Assembly (NCBI GenBank): GCA_036268995.1
Contig: DATATB010000090.1
Coordinates: 1 to 64,000 of the forward strand
DNA from: DATATB01 sp036268995
Lineage (GTDB): Bacteria; Planctomycetota; Planctomycetia; Pirellulales; PNKZ01
Reading direction: 5' to 3'
Length of the DNA: 64,000 nt
This document shows positions 54,114-63,230 of this stretch, piece after piece. The position numbers and the translations under genes are program-made. How positions within the stretch are numbered: the first letter of the stretch is position 1; each line of letters starts with the position of its first letter. A model generated the notes under the pieces. That model searched no databases and was not told the origin of the DNA. It worked only from the letters and a program-made list of their open reading frames with translations.

Positions 54114-54326
54114 TGAAATGAAACCGATGGGGTCGGCCGGCGCGGTGAGCGCCGGCAGGCGGCATGCCGGGACCGTGCCGGCAAAGAAGTGGATCAACTT
54201 CTATTGTAACTTGCGGGGGCCGTGCATCTTGCGCGGCTTTTCGCCGCAAGGGAATCGAGGCCGGCAGAAGACCGAGCCCGCCCGCTGCCGGAATTAGCGG
54301 TTGTAGCGGTCGGATGGGGGCGTGTT

Positions 54327-56204
54327 CTACGGCTGCTGGTGATGATCGCCCTGGCGGGCCCGGGGAATGGCGTATTCTTCCATCTTGCGATAGAGCGTGG
54401 CCCGGCCGATGCCCAGCAGCCGGGCAGCTTCGGGAATGTTGGCCCGCGTGCGTTTGAGGGCTTCGCCGATGAGCTTTCGCTCCCAATCGTCGATTTTCAG
54501 CGTCAGCAGGTCGCCCGAGCCGCTTTCGCGCAGCCCCAGGTCGGCGGCCTCGATGCGCTCGCCCGCCGCCAGGACCACGGCGCTATCGATCACGTTGCGA
54601 AGCTGGCGCACGTTGCCGGGCCAGGGATACGTCAGCAGCCGAGCGCGGGCCTCGGTCGACAGGGTCAGGCCTGGCCGGGCGTGCAGCCGCGAGAAATGCG
54701 CGAGGAAGTAATCGGCGAGCAAGCCGATATCGCCGGCCCGCTCGCGCAGCGGCGGGGCCACGAGTTCGAACACGTTCAACCGATAGTACAGATCCTCGCG
54801 AAACTTCTTTTCGCTCACGTAGCTGGCCAGGTCGCGATTAGTGGCAACGATCACGCGCACGTCGACGTTCACTTCCTGCGTACCGCCGACCGGCATGAAC
54901 GGATGCCCTTCGAGCACGCGCAGCAGCTTGGCCTGCGCGGCCAGGTTCATTTCGCCGATTTCGTCAAGAAACAGCGTGCCCAAATCGGCCTGCTGAAACA
55001 GGCCGACGTGATCGCGGTCGGCGCTGGTGAACGCACCGGCCTTGTGGCCGAAGAGCTGGCTATCGACCAGCTCGCTGGGCATGGCGGCGCAGTTGACGGC
55101 CAGCAGCGGCCGGCCGCTGCGCGGGCTGGCGCGGTGCAGCGCGCGGGCGATCAGCTCCTTGCCGGTGCCGCTTTCGCCGCGCACCAGCACGCAGCCGCTG
55201 GTGCGCGCCAGGCGCGTGATCTTGGCCTTGAGATCGAGCATCGGCGAGCTTTCGCCCACCAGTTCGTCGAAGCCCGGCGAAGCGGCTTTGAGCCGCTCCA
55301 GATCGGTGGCCAGCGTCACCTCGTGCAAGGCGCGGCCCAGGGCCACGGCCGTGATGTTGGCCAGCGAAATGGCAAAGTCGAACTGCGGCTGCCGGAAGCG
55401 GCCATGATCGAGATACACGTGCACCGCCCCCAGCACCTTCTCGCCCTCGACCAGCGGCACGCACAGAGCATCGGCATAATGTTCCAGGGCTTGTCCGCCA
55501 GCGCCGCCGGCGGCCTGCTGGCTGGCAAACCACACGGCCCGCTTCTCGTTGCACACCAAGCGCGTGAGCGACTCGTTCAGCCGCACCGAATCGGCAGCAG
55601 CCTCGGGGATGATCAGCTTGGGCTGCAAGCGCCCCAGGTCGTCGATCCACAGGAAGCCCACGACCGAGGCCCGCGTCCGCATCCGCAACAGGTCCAAGGC
55701 CGGCGGCAGCAGCGCCTGCGGGTCGCTGGTGCCCAGCAGCTTGATGCACAGTTGATACAGCAGCAGCAGGTCGCGGGCATGTTCGGCGTCGTTCAGCGCG
55801 CTGACCGCAAAGTACCGGCTGTCCAGTTCGCCGACCCCGGCATCCTTGACCAGCGTTTGCGTGACGTTGGTTTCGCTGGCAGGGCCGGCCGGCGGCGGCA
55901 CGGGGCTTTCGTGAAAGGCAAACTCGGTCGAGCCCACGCGCAGGTAGTGTCCGTCGGCCAGCGTAGCCTCGTCCGCCTTCTGGTCGTTGACGAACGTGCC
56001 GTTGCGGCTGCTGGCGTCGCGCACGCGCCAGCCGCCCGGCTGGTGCCAGACGACCGCGTGAACGCGCGAGCAGAGCGGATCGGTGAGCATCACCGAGCAC
56101 TCGGTGCCGCGACCGATGCGGTTGTCCACTTCGGGATCGAGCGAATAGTGATGGCCGGCCCGATGGCCGACAGTCATCGTCAGATAAGCATACAACGGCT
56201 GCAT
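54327..56204 (-). CDS. Sigma-54-dependent activator with FHA and GAF domains
   Basis: 625 residues from the ATG at 56204. FHA (~1-105: NRIGRGTECSVMLTDPLCSRVHAVVW, DASSRNGTFVND) binds phospho-Thr peptides. A GAF domain (~150-310) follows, then the AAA+ domain with GESGTGKE (Walker A), GAFTSA (390-395), GTLFLDEIGEM (Walker B), and RLNVFELVAPPLRER. The Fis-type helix-turn-helix is NIPEAARLLGIGRATLYRKM. It activates sigma-54 promoters in response to Ser/Thr kinase signals. The GAFTGA loop that touches sigma-54 has Ser at the fifth position (GAFTSA). Confidence 0.94.
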   Translation of the reverse strand: MQPLYAYLTMTVGHRAGHHYSLDPEVDNRIGRGTECSVMLTDPLCSRVHAVVWHQPGGWRVRDASSRNGTFVNDQKADEATLADGHYLRVGSTEFAFHESPVPPPAGPASETNVTQTLVKDAGVGELDSRYFAVSALNDAEHARDLLLLYQLCIKLLGTSDPQALLPPALDLLRMRTRASVVGFLWIDDLGRLQPKLIIPEAAADSVRLNESLTRLVCNEKRAVWFASQQAAGGAGGQALEHYADALCVPLVEGEKVLGAVHVYLDHGRFRQPQFDFAISLANITAVALGRALHEVTLATDLERLKAASPGFDELVGESSPMLDLKAKITRLARTSGCVLVRGESGTGKELIARALHRASPRSGRPLLAVNCAAMPSELVDSQLFGHKAGAFTSADRDHVGLFQQADLGTLFLDEIGEMNLAAQAKLLRVLEGHPFMPVGGTQEVNVDVRVIVATNRDLASYVSEKKFREDLYYRLNVFELVAPPLRERAGDIGLLADYFLAHFSRLHARPGLTLSTEARARLLTYPWPGNVRQLRNVIDSAVVLAAGERIEAADLGLRESGSGDLLTLKIDDWERKLIGEALKRTRANIPEAARLLGIGRATLYRKMEEYAIPRARQGDHHQQP

Positions 56205-56414
56205 CGAGTGCGCTCGCTCTTCTTGCCGCCGATCGGTGCCACGTCGGCTCAACGCTGAGTATAGTTTGGCCGGCGAAGCGAAAACATCCGTCGATCGCAG
56301 CGCCGCGAGCGAATTATTTCTCGACCGCCGGCAGTTCGACGCAGACGAACTCCTGGTCGTCGCGCGCCAACACCCAGCGACCGAAAAAAGCCCGGATGCG
56401 CGCTGCGGATCGCC

Positions 56415-57392
56415 TCACTTGGAGCGGCTGCCGGTCGCGCCTTCGGCAGGGGGCGGGCCGAACGTGCCGCTGATGTCGACCCGAATCTTGCCGACGTTGT
56501 CGGCGGTGTCTGAATCGTACATCCGCAGATACAGGCGGCCGGAAATCTTGGCGAACAAGTCCGCCTGGTGGCCGATAAAGAAGGGCTTCGGCTTCTTCTT
56601 CTCCGCTTCCTCCTCTTCCTTGGTCTTCGCGGATTCATCTTTCGTGGCGTCGCTGGCAGAATCGCCCTCGGGCTTTTCAGCCTGGCCATTATCGGCCTGC
56701 GCGTTCTCTCCCTGGGCTTGCTCGGCCGGCTTATCGCCGGAGTTTTCAGCGGACGCGGAATCGGACGATTCGGCCGGTGCCTCGATATTCGCGCTGGGCC
56801 TCTCGCCGGGGGGAATGATGATGCCGATCAGCGACCCCAGGTTGAACTGCCGCAACTCTTTGGGGATTTCGATCCCCTCACCGCCCACCGGATAGTGCAT
56901 GTTCAGCTTCCAGTGGCCGTCGGCCCGGATCATCACCGGCTTGCCTTCGATCACGTCCACGCCCGAGTCCTGCCAGCCCTTGTTGGCCATGACTTCGACC
57001 ACGACGCGTTTGGCCGTGGCTTGCTTGCCGATGATCTTGGCCAGGCCCGCCTGGGCCGGTCCGTAGTTGGGTACCAGCCGCAGGATCTCGTGATAGCAAG
57101 TGATGGCCTTGTCGAGATCCTTTTTGCGCTCATATTCCAGCGCCAACTTCATGGCCCCGCGAATAAAGGCCTGGTGAATCTCGAGCAGCCGCTGGTCGTC
57201 GGGCAGCTTGGATTTGTTGGCATTGGGATCGGTCTGGCCATTGCCGGCCTGCGTGCCCTGGCCGTTTTGGTTGTTGCCGCCCTGAGTGTTGTTGTTATTG
57301 TTATTGCCACGCCGGCGTTGAGCCTCGGCCACGGAGGTCATCGCGGCGATCAGGGACAGGGCTACGAGGCACCCGAAAAGCGATCGAACCAC
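56415..57392 (-). CDS. Exported protein with LecA/PA-IL-lectin-like halves, unknown
   Basis: 325 residues from the GTG at 57392, with AAGGG nine bases upstream and a good signal peptide (VRSLFGCLVALSLIAAMTSVAEA). After an Asn/Gly/Gln-rich segment (GNNNNNNTQGGNNQNGQGTQ) there is a TPR-like helix pair (~70-115), then GWQDSGVDVIEGKPVMIRADGHWKL and LGSLIGIIIPPGE. After an acidic disordered insert come FFIGHQADLFAKISGRLYLRMYDSDTADNVG. The two segments match the halves of the PA-IL/LecA beta-sandwich, as in planctomycete exported proteins. Sugar binding is inference. Confidence 0.8.
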   Translation of the reverse strand: MVRSLFGCLVALSLIAAMTSVAEAQRRRGNNNNNNTQGGNNQNGQGTQAGNGQTDPNANKSKLPDDQRLLEIHQAFIRGAMKLALEYERKKDLDKAITCYHEILRLVPNYGPAQAGLAKIIGKQATAKRVVVEVMANKGWQDSGVDVIEGKPVMIRADGHWKLNMHYPVGGEGIEIPKELRQFNLGSLIGIIIPPGERPSANIEAPAESSDSASAENSGDKPAEQAQGENAQADNGQAEKPEGDSASDATKDESAKTKEEEEAEKKKPKPFFIGHQADLFAKISGRLYLRMYDSDTADNVGKIRVDISGTFGPPPAEGATGSRSK

Positions 57393-57512
57393 GGCGATTG
57401 CCCTTATGAAAGCTTGTTTGCAGTGCAGCAGAAAAGGCCGCAAAGCCAGCGTGCCTATTTGAATCTACCTTGCGGCTCGAAGCAAGAAATCCGCCCTCGG
57501 ACTTCTGCTTTA

Positions 57513-58778
57513 TTACGGTTGCAGGTTCGGGACGCGGGCCAGTTGGCCGTAACGCTGCGTGAGCTCGACGAAGCCAAAGCCGAAGGCCTCGCGCAGGGCA
57601 TCTTCCGAACCAAGCCCCTCTTTGACCCCATCAATCAACTGGCGGTATTTCTCGGGGTCAATCCGGACCAGGATTTCGACCATACTCGAGGCCACTCCAT
57701 ATTGCCACGTCTCGAGCTTAGCTTTGTCGGCAAAAAAGTCAGCCCCCAGCGTGCCGCTGCGACGGATCTCGGCGACCGCGGCCAGTTGCCGGAGCTGGAC
57801 TTGATCGTCGAGCTTGCCGACCACCGTGCCGGCCACCCAGTCGGCGACGCCTTCGTTGATCCAAGGCGGAAGCGTAACATTCGACTTGTAGCGATGGGTA
57901 AAGCCGTGCGACGTTTCATGCACGAGGATCGTGGCGAACAGGCCGGCACTGTCGCCCTTGAAGCAGGACATGACCACGTGCCCATTGTCAAACCAATGGC
58001 AATAGCCCAGGTTCCTGTCCGCCGCTGGATTCTGCATCACCTCGTGCTCGAACCTGAGGTAGTCCGCCTGGCGGGCAAAAGCCAGCACCGGACATTTACC
58101 GCGCCAGATGTTCTTGCCTTCGGGAAAATCGAAGGCCTTGGCCAGTCCGGTATACATCGCGTCGAGTTGCTGGATGTAAATCCCGACCGAAGCCAACGGC
58201 ATATCGGTGTAGAACAGGTAATACCGCGTCTCCAGTAACTGCAACGGCACAGCGATCTTTTGCGACGATTGTTCGACAATGGCCTTAATCTCGGCCACGT
58301 ATTTTTGCTGCTCGCTCTCGGGAAGCGGCTGCCAGTATTGTGCCCCCTTGGCCTGCATTCGCTCGCGAATCCTGGCCTCGCGCTGGATCCGTGCCGTACG
58401 TTTTTCGGCACTGCAGGCCAATTCGCGGGTCTTCTTGTTGTAGGCCACATCCAGCGGCACGCCCGAACGCACAATTTCGTCCACCATCTGTGCCGATAGC
58501 GTCTGCTGTCGCGGCGACGTGCTCGGCTTGATAGTGAGCGAACGGACCGAGCCCGGCGACTTACCGGCTACCAGCTTGACCACGATCACGTCGCCCAGGC
58601 TCGTGCCATTGGTGAGCCGGAGGTCGATCAACTGATTGAGCAGTTGCTGAAGATCTGTAGATCCGGTCTCGGACGAGGCCTGGTCGGCATCGGCCGCCAG
58701 CCCGCGCCTAGGGTCAGCGGCGACGAGTGCGCAGGCTGCCGCCAAACAAAACATCAGCGGTTTGCCCGGTAGCCGCAT
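57513..58778 (-). CDS. Exported gluzincin-like metallopeptidase, paralogue 1
   Basis: 421 residues with a signal peptide (LMFCLAAACALVAA). The zinc site is HETSH (H287-E288-x-x-H291) followed by INEGVADW with Glu309 as third ligand, an arrangement of the gluzincin/peptidase MA superfamily. N-terminal ~40-100 is a small beta domain resembling the one in other exported proteins here (LRLTNGTSLGDVIVVKLVAG). A charged helical hairpin (~115-175) precedes the peptidase. The next gene is a duplicate in tandem, with the C-terminal 30 residues almost identical. Confidence 0.88.
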   Translation of the reverse strand: MRLPGKPLMFCLAAACALVAADPRRGLAADADQASSETGSTDLQQLLNQLIDLRLTNGTSLGDVIVVKLVAGKSPGSVRSLTIKPSTSPRQQTLSAQMVDEIVRSGVPLDVAYNKKTRELACSAEKRTARIQREARIRERMQAKGAQYWQPLPESEQQKYVAEIKAIVEQSSQKIAVPLQLLETRYYLFYTDMPLASVGIYIQQLDAMYTGLAKAFDFPEGKNIWRGKCPVLAFARQADYLRFEHEVMQNPAADRNLGYCHWFDNGHVVMSCFKGDSAGLFATILVHETSHGFTHRYKSNVTLPPWINEGVADWVAGTVVGKLDDQVQLRQLAAVAEIRRSGTLGADFFADKAKLETWQYGVASSMVEILVRIDPEKYRQLIDGVKEGLGSEDALREAFGFGFVELTQRYGQLARVPNLQP

Positions 58779-58816
58779 GTTGCAGGCATCCTCGAAGGCG
58801 GCGACGACGATCGCGG

Positions 58817-60091
58817 TTACGGTTGCAGGTTTGGCACCCGCGCCAGTTGGCCGTAGCGCTGCGTGAGCTCGACAAAACCGAAGCCAAAGGCGTCGCGCAG
58901 GGCCTCTTCCGAGCTAAGCCCTTCTTTGACATTGTCGATCAGCAGCCGGTATTTCTTGGGATCGATCCGCAGCAGCAACTCGACCATGCTCGAGGCCACG
59001 CCGTATTGCCACCCGTCGAGCCGGGCATTGTCGCTGAAAAAATCGCCGCCCAGCGACCCGCTAATGCGGATTTTGCCAACCGCTTCCATTTGCCGCACCT
59101 GGACCTCGTCATCCAGTTTGCCCACGACGGTTCCGGCCACCCAGTCGGCGACGCCTTCGTTGATCCAGGGGGGGATGTGGACTGTCGACTTGTAGCGGTG
59201 GATGAAACCATGCGACGTTTCGTGCACCAGCACCACGGCAAAGAACGTGTCGGTGTCCCCCTTGAAGCACGACATGACCACGCGGCCGTTGGAATACGAG
59301 TGGCACAGGCCCTGCGCTCCCTTGACGTCAGCCTCCATGACCTCCCGCTCGAACTTCAGGAACGACTTTTCCTGGGCAAAGGCCATGACCGGGCATTTGC
59401 CCCGCCAGATGTTCTTTCCCTCGGGAAAGTCGAAGGCCTTGGTCATTTCGCGATACATCGAGTCGAGGTACTGCACGTAGATGCCGACGGTGTCCAGCGG
59501 CATGTCGGTATAGAACAGGTAATACTGCGTCTCGATCAGTTGCATCGGGACGTTGATCTTTTTCGACGCTTTTTCGGCAAAGGCCTTTTCCTCGTCGACA
59601 TATTTCTGGATGTCGGCTTCGGAGATTTCTTCCCAGAAACGGGCCCGCTTGGCACGCAACTGCTCTTTGACCTTGGCATCGTGCGCCAACCGGGCTTCGT
59701 GCTTCTCGGCACTATAGGCCAGCTCGCGCGTTTTCTTGGCGTAGGCCACGTCCAGCGGCACGCCCGACTGGATGATCTCCTGAACCATCTGCGCCGCCAC
59801 CGTTTGCTGCCGCGGCGAATTGGCCAACTTGAACGTCAGCGAACGGATGGCCCCGGCGGCCGTGCCGGGCATGACCTTGACCACGGTCACTCCGCCGTAG
59901 GTCTTGCCGTTGTTCAGCTTGACGTCGACGCGCTTATCGACGAGCTCGCGCAGGTTCGGGCCGCCCGTCGTGGTGCTCGCGCTGCTGAACTTGGCTGGGG
60001 ATTGGGCCCGGCACGCATGGCCCGGCAAAATGGCCGCCGGCAGAAATCCCGACAGCAAAAACGACAAGAGAACCGCGAAGTGCGGGCGCAT
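58817..60091 (-). CDS. Exported gluzincin-like metallopeptidase, paralogue 2
   Basis: 424 residues, collinear with the adjacent gene. The zinc ligands are H290, E291-x-x, H294 and E312. Shared blocks include YYLFYTDMPL, AFDFPEGKNIWRGKCPV, CFKGD, PPWINEGVADWVAGTVVGKLDD and RYGQLARVPNLQP. It lies 38 bases upstream of paralogue 1 on the same strand, so they probably form one transcript. The N-termini and helical insert differ most, indicating diverging targets. Substrates unknown. Confidence 0.88.
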   Translation of the reverse strand: MRPHFAVLLSFLLSGFLPAAILPGHACRAQSPAKFSSASTTTGGPNLRELVDKRVDVKLNNGKTYGGVTVVKVMPGTAAGAIRSLTFKLANSPRQQTVAAQMVQEIIQSGVPLDVAYAKKTRELAYSAEKHEARLAHDAKVKEQLRAKRARFWEEISEADIQKYVDEEKAFAEKASKKINVPMQLIETQYYLFYTDMPLDTVGIYVQYLDSMYREMTKAFDFPEGKNIWRGKCPVMAFAQEKSFLKFEREVMEADVKGAQGLCHSYSNGRVVMSCFKGDTDTFFAVVLVHETSHGFIHRYKSTVHIPPWINEGVADWVAGTVVGKLDDEVQVRQMEAVGKIRISGSLGGDFFSDNARLDGWQYGVASSMVELLLRIDPKKYRLLIDNVKEGLSSEEALRDAFGFGFVELTQRYGQLARVPNLQP

Positions 60092-60430
60092 GATGATCCA
60101 CCTGGTGTGCGAGCCGCCGAAACGAGGGGGGGCGGACCATCATCGTCGCCGCTTTTTACCAGCCGGTCAAGCAGTTTCGACAGCCGGTGAACAGTCGCTT
60201 TTTGTGGGCCATTTTTGCGGTAAGTCGGCGCTAGTTGGGCTCGATACTTTCGGCGAGCCGGCCCGCATGCGCCGGGAGTCCGTTATCCGCTTGTCGGGCT
60301 TATGCTAGCAGTTGACTGGCCCGTCTGGCGGGCGCAAGCAAGCTCGCCTTTACCCGTGGGACGGCCGGCCGCTATAACCACTCGCCCGTCGGCCCAGTTC
60401 ATCCCGCAGTCTGCAAAAGGAACCGCTGCC
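60092..60430. other. Intergenic between divergent genes
   Basis: 339 bases separating the peptidase pair from the SYLF gene. No ORF, repeat or RNA gene is recognised. AAGGA at about 60417-60421 is the ribosome binding site of the SYLF gene. Confidence 0.4.
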
Positions 60431-61516
60431 ATGAAACGAATCCTGCCTGCCGTTTGCGCGCTGTTGGCAGCCTGTGCGGCGACCCCGGCTTGGGCCCAGA
60501 CCGGCCCCGAGGGCACGGTGCGCGACGCGGCCCAAGTGCTCTATGAAATCATGGCCATTCCAGCCCGTCGCATTCCCACGAACCTGTTGCGCAGCGCCGA
60601 GGCCGTGGCCATCGTGCCGGGCGTCGTCAAGATCGGCTTCATCGCCGGCATCCGCCGCGGGCACGGCGTGATCATCATGAAGGACGCCGAAGGCGAATGG
60701 ACCCTGCCGCAATTCATCACCCTCACCGGCGGCAGCGTGGGCTGGCAAGCCGGCGCGCAGGTGACGGACGTGATCCTGGTGTTTCGCACGCGCCGCAGCG
60801 CCGAAGGCCTGCTCTCCGGCAAGCTCACGCTGGGGGCCGACGCGGCCGTGGCCGCAGGGCCCATCGGCCGCGAAGCCGAAGCCGCCACCGATTTGCCGCT
60901 GCGGAGTGAAATCCTGAGCTATTCGCGCAGCCGCGGGCTGTTTCTCGGCGTGTCGTTGGACGGTTCGGTGATCGAGCCGGATGCGATGGCCCATGCCGTG
61001 TATTATGGTTCGCCCGTCATGCAGGTGCCGGCCGTGATTCCGCCTTCGGCCGTGACGCTGGTGCAATCGCTGGCGGCGATCGCCCCGGTGGTGCGCACGG
61101 TGCCGACGCCGCCGGTCCCCGGCCAGCCCGCTGCGATTCCTCCAGCCGCCGCCGCGGCCGCGCCGCGGCTCGAAGTGCTGCGGCAAGCGCTGGCTACCGA
61201 CTCGAAGCAACTCGATACGGTGCTGGACGATCAATGGCGGCAATTCTTGCGAATGCCGGCCGAAGTGAGTTCCGGCGGGACGCCGCCGCGGCTGGCCGAC
61301 ATGCAAATGGCGCTAGCGAAGTTCGACCGCGTGGCCCAAACGGCCCAGTACCAGGCGCTGACCTCGCGCGCGGACTTCCAGGCGACGCACGAAGTGCTAC
61401 GCGAATACGTGCAAGCCATGCAGACCGCCACTGGGCCGACGTTGAGCCTGCCCGCCCCGCCCGCCGCTGCTGGCGGCGCGGCCTCGCCGGCAATCGTGCG
61501 GCAGCCGGTACGCTAA
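60431..61516 (+). CDS. Exported SYLF-domain (Ysc84-like) protein
   Basis: 361 residues from the ATG at 60431. The signal peptide ends PAWA. The SYLF domain (~25-215) contains RIPTNLLRSAEAVAIVPGVVKIGFIAG, GHGVIIMKDAEGEW, GSVGWQAGAQVTDVILVF and YSRSRGLFLGVSLDGS, the phosphoinositide/lipid-binding fold known from yeast Ysc84. A Pro/Ala-rich linker is followed by a helical C-terminal domain (~245-335) not part of SYLF. In bacteria these are exported lipid-binding proteins of unclear role. The next gene starts 26 bases on. Confidence 0.9.
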   Translation: MKRILPAVCALLAACAATPAWAQTGPEGTVRDAAQVLYEIMAIPARRIPTNLLRSAEAVAIVPGVVKIGFIAGIRRGHGVIIMKDAEGEWTLPQFITLTGGSVGWQAGAQVTDVILVFRTRRSAEGLLSGKLTLGADAAVAAGPIGREAEAATDLPLRSEILSYSRSRGLFLGVSLDGSVIEPDAMAHAVYYGSPVMQVPAVIPPSAVTLVQSLAAIAPVVRTVPTPPVPGQPAAIPPAAAAAAPRLEVLRQALATDSKQLDTVLDDQWRQFLRMPAEVSSGGTPPRLADMQMALAKFDRVAQTAQYQALTSRADFQATHEVLREYVQAMQTATGPTLSLPAPPAAAGGAASPAIVRQPVR

Positions 61517-61542
61517 ACCACGGACCTCGCCGGCTGGACGGA

Positions 61543-63135
61543 ATGGCTGGAATGCAAAAACTTGACCGCTGGAACCGGATCGCCTGGATGCTCGTGGGGC
61601 TGGGCGTGGGGCTGCGCCTCATGCGGTACCTGCTCGCCTTTCCGTTGTGGGGCGACGAGTGCATGGTGGCCACCAACTTTCTGACGCGCGGCTACGCCGA
61701 CTTGTTGCGGCCGCTGGATCATTGCCAGGTCGCGCCGCCGCTGTTTCTGGTGCTCGAACTAACCGCCGTCAAACTGCTGGGCTTCTCCGAATGGTCGTTG
61801 CGGCTGGTGCCGCTGCTCAGTGGCATCGTGGCCTTGCTCGTGTTCAAATATCTGGCCGGCCGGTTGTTGCGCGGTCCGGCCTATGCGCTGGCCGTGGGTT
61901 TGATGGCCGTAGCGTTCTATCCCATGCGGCATAGCGCCGAGGTCAAGCCCTATGCGTCCGACCTGCTGGTCGCGGTGGTGTTGTTAGCTCTGGCCGTCGA
62001 GTGGTGGAGCGATCGGAACAGGACGCGCTGGCTGTGGGCTTTGGTGGCGGCGATGCCCTTGGCCCTCGGGCTGTCGTTCCCGGCCGTGTTCGTGGCCGGC
62101 GGAATCAGTCTGCTATTAATGTGCGAACTGTACCGCAGCCGCGATCGGTCGACGATCTTGCCGGTCGTCGCGTATCACGTAGCGCTGGCAGTGTCGCTGG
62201 CAGGGCTGATGGCCGTGTCGGCCGCCACCCAACTCGATGAGTGGGGGCCGATGATGCGCGCGTGCTGGGTCACGGGCTTTCCGCCTTCGCCCCTGCACCC
62301 GGTGTTGTTATTAAGATGGTTGGCCGAGACCTACACCGGCCACATGTTCGCCTATCCCCTGGGCGGCAGCGCCGGCGGCAGCGTGCTGACGCTCGTCTGC
62401 TTTCTCGCCGGGCTGGCGGCCTGGATGCGCCGTGGCGACCGCCGGCTGGCCGTGATGCTGCTCGCGCCCTTTGGGCTAGGGCTGCTCAGCGCCGCCCTGC
62501 GTCTGTATCCCTACGGCGACAACGAACGGCTGGTGCAATACCTGGGACCGGCCATTTGCCTACTGACCGGACTGGGGATTGTGCAACTCGTCGCGCGATT
62601 GCGCCCGGCCTCGCGCCAGTGGGCACTGCCAGCGATCATCGGGCTGCTGGGTGTGATTGCCGGCGGGGAGGCGGTGTTCGATCTGGTGCATCCGTATAAG
62701 CACCGCTGCGACTGGGACCATCAATCCTTTGCCCGCTGGTTCTGGAGCCAAAGCGACGGTTCGACCGAAGTGGTGGCCATGCCGCACGCGCTGAACGCGG
62801 CCGTTTACGATCAGACGGATTATTGCGCCTACCTCTGCTACCGGGCAATCTATGGCCGGCGGTTGAAGGCGGCTTCGGCCGTCACAAGCTCACCGGTTAA
62901 ACCGCTAGACTGCGTTGTCTTTCGCGGCGATCAGAGCCGGCCAAAACAGCCGGCCCTGGATGTCTGGCTCAAGCAGTTCGCGCCGCGCTACCAATTGGCC
63001 GGCTGCACGAGCCACCGCGTAAAAACCGACGTCGGTCCGCCCCACGACTTTTACGGCTGGTACGACGTCTACCGGTTTGTGCCGCGGGAAGGGGAGGCGG
63101 TAGCGCAAGGGGAGATTCAGACGCAGAGGAAATGA
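61543..63135 (+). CDS. GT39/ArnT-like membrane glycosyltransferase
   Basis: 530 residues with about ten membrane helices. FPLWGDECMVATNFLTRGYADL in the first loop contains the Asp-Glu acid pair of GT-C glycosyltransferases, and RHSAEVKPYASDLLVAV follows, a typical PMT_2 helix start. The C-terminal ~120 residues form a soluble domain. It should transfer a sugar from a polyprenyl-phosphate donor to a periplasmic acceptor. The ATG at 61552 is an alternative start. Its stop TGA lies in a dispersed repeat at the junction with the convergent UDP-glucose dehydrogenase gene; the two could share a polysaccharide pathway. Confidence 0.87.
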   Translation: MAGMQKLDRWNRIAWMLVGLGVGLRLMRYLLAFPLWGDECMVATNFLTRGYADLLRPLDHCQVAPPLFLVLELTAVKLLGFSEWSLRLVPLLSGIVALLVFKYLAGRLLRGPAYALAVGLMAVAFYPMRHSAEVKPYASDLLVAVVLLALAVEWWSDRNRTRWLWALVAAMPLALGLSFPAVFVAGGISLLLMCELYRSRDRSTILPVVAYHVALAVSLAGLMAVSAATQLDEWGPMMRACWVTGFPPSPLHPVLLLRWLAETYTGHMFAYPLGGSAGGSVLTLVCFLAGLAAWMRRGDRRLAVMLLAPFGLGLLSAALRLYPYGDNERLVQYLGPAICLLTGLGIVQLVARLRPASRQWALPAIIGLLGVIAGGEAVFDLVHPYKHRCDWDHQSFARWFWSQSDGSTEVVAMPHALNAAVYDQTDYCAYLCYRAIYGRRLKAASAVTSSPVKPLDCVVFRGDQSRPKQPALDVWLKQFAPRYQLAGCTSHRVKTDVGPPHDFYGWYDVYRFVPREGEAVAQGEIQTQRK

Positions 63136-63230
63136 TGAAGTAGGAATGATGAACGATGAATGAAAGAAGAAGCGCGGCTCTCGCCGCCTTTCCATTCATC
63201 ATTCATCATTCCTACTTCCTACTTTCCCAT
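63129..63230. repeat. ATGATGAA-type inverted repeat between convergent genes, copy 2
   Basis: AAATGATGAAGTAGGAATGA on the left is mirrored by TTCATCATTCATCATTCCTA on the right around a GC-rich centre. The stops of the glycosyltransferase (63133-63135) and of the dehydrogenase (63219-63221) lie within it. It is homologous to the element at 28039-28127. Confidence 0.78.

Noticed and set aside
54222..56258. A 678-codon plus-strand frame opposite the sigma-54 regulator
   Set aside because: It is an antisense shadow caused by high GC at third positions; the minus-strand product has clear FHA, GAF, AAA+ and Fis domains.
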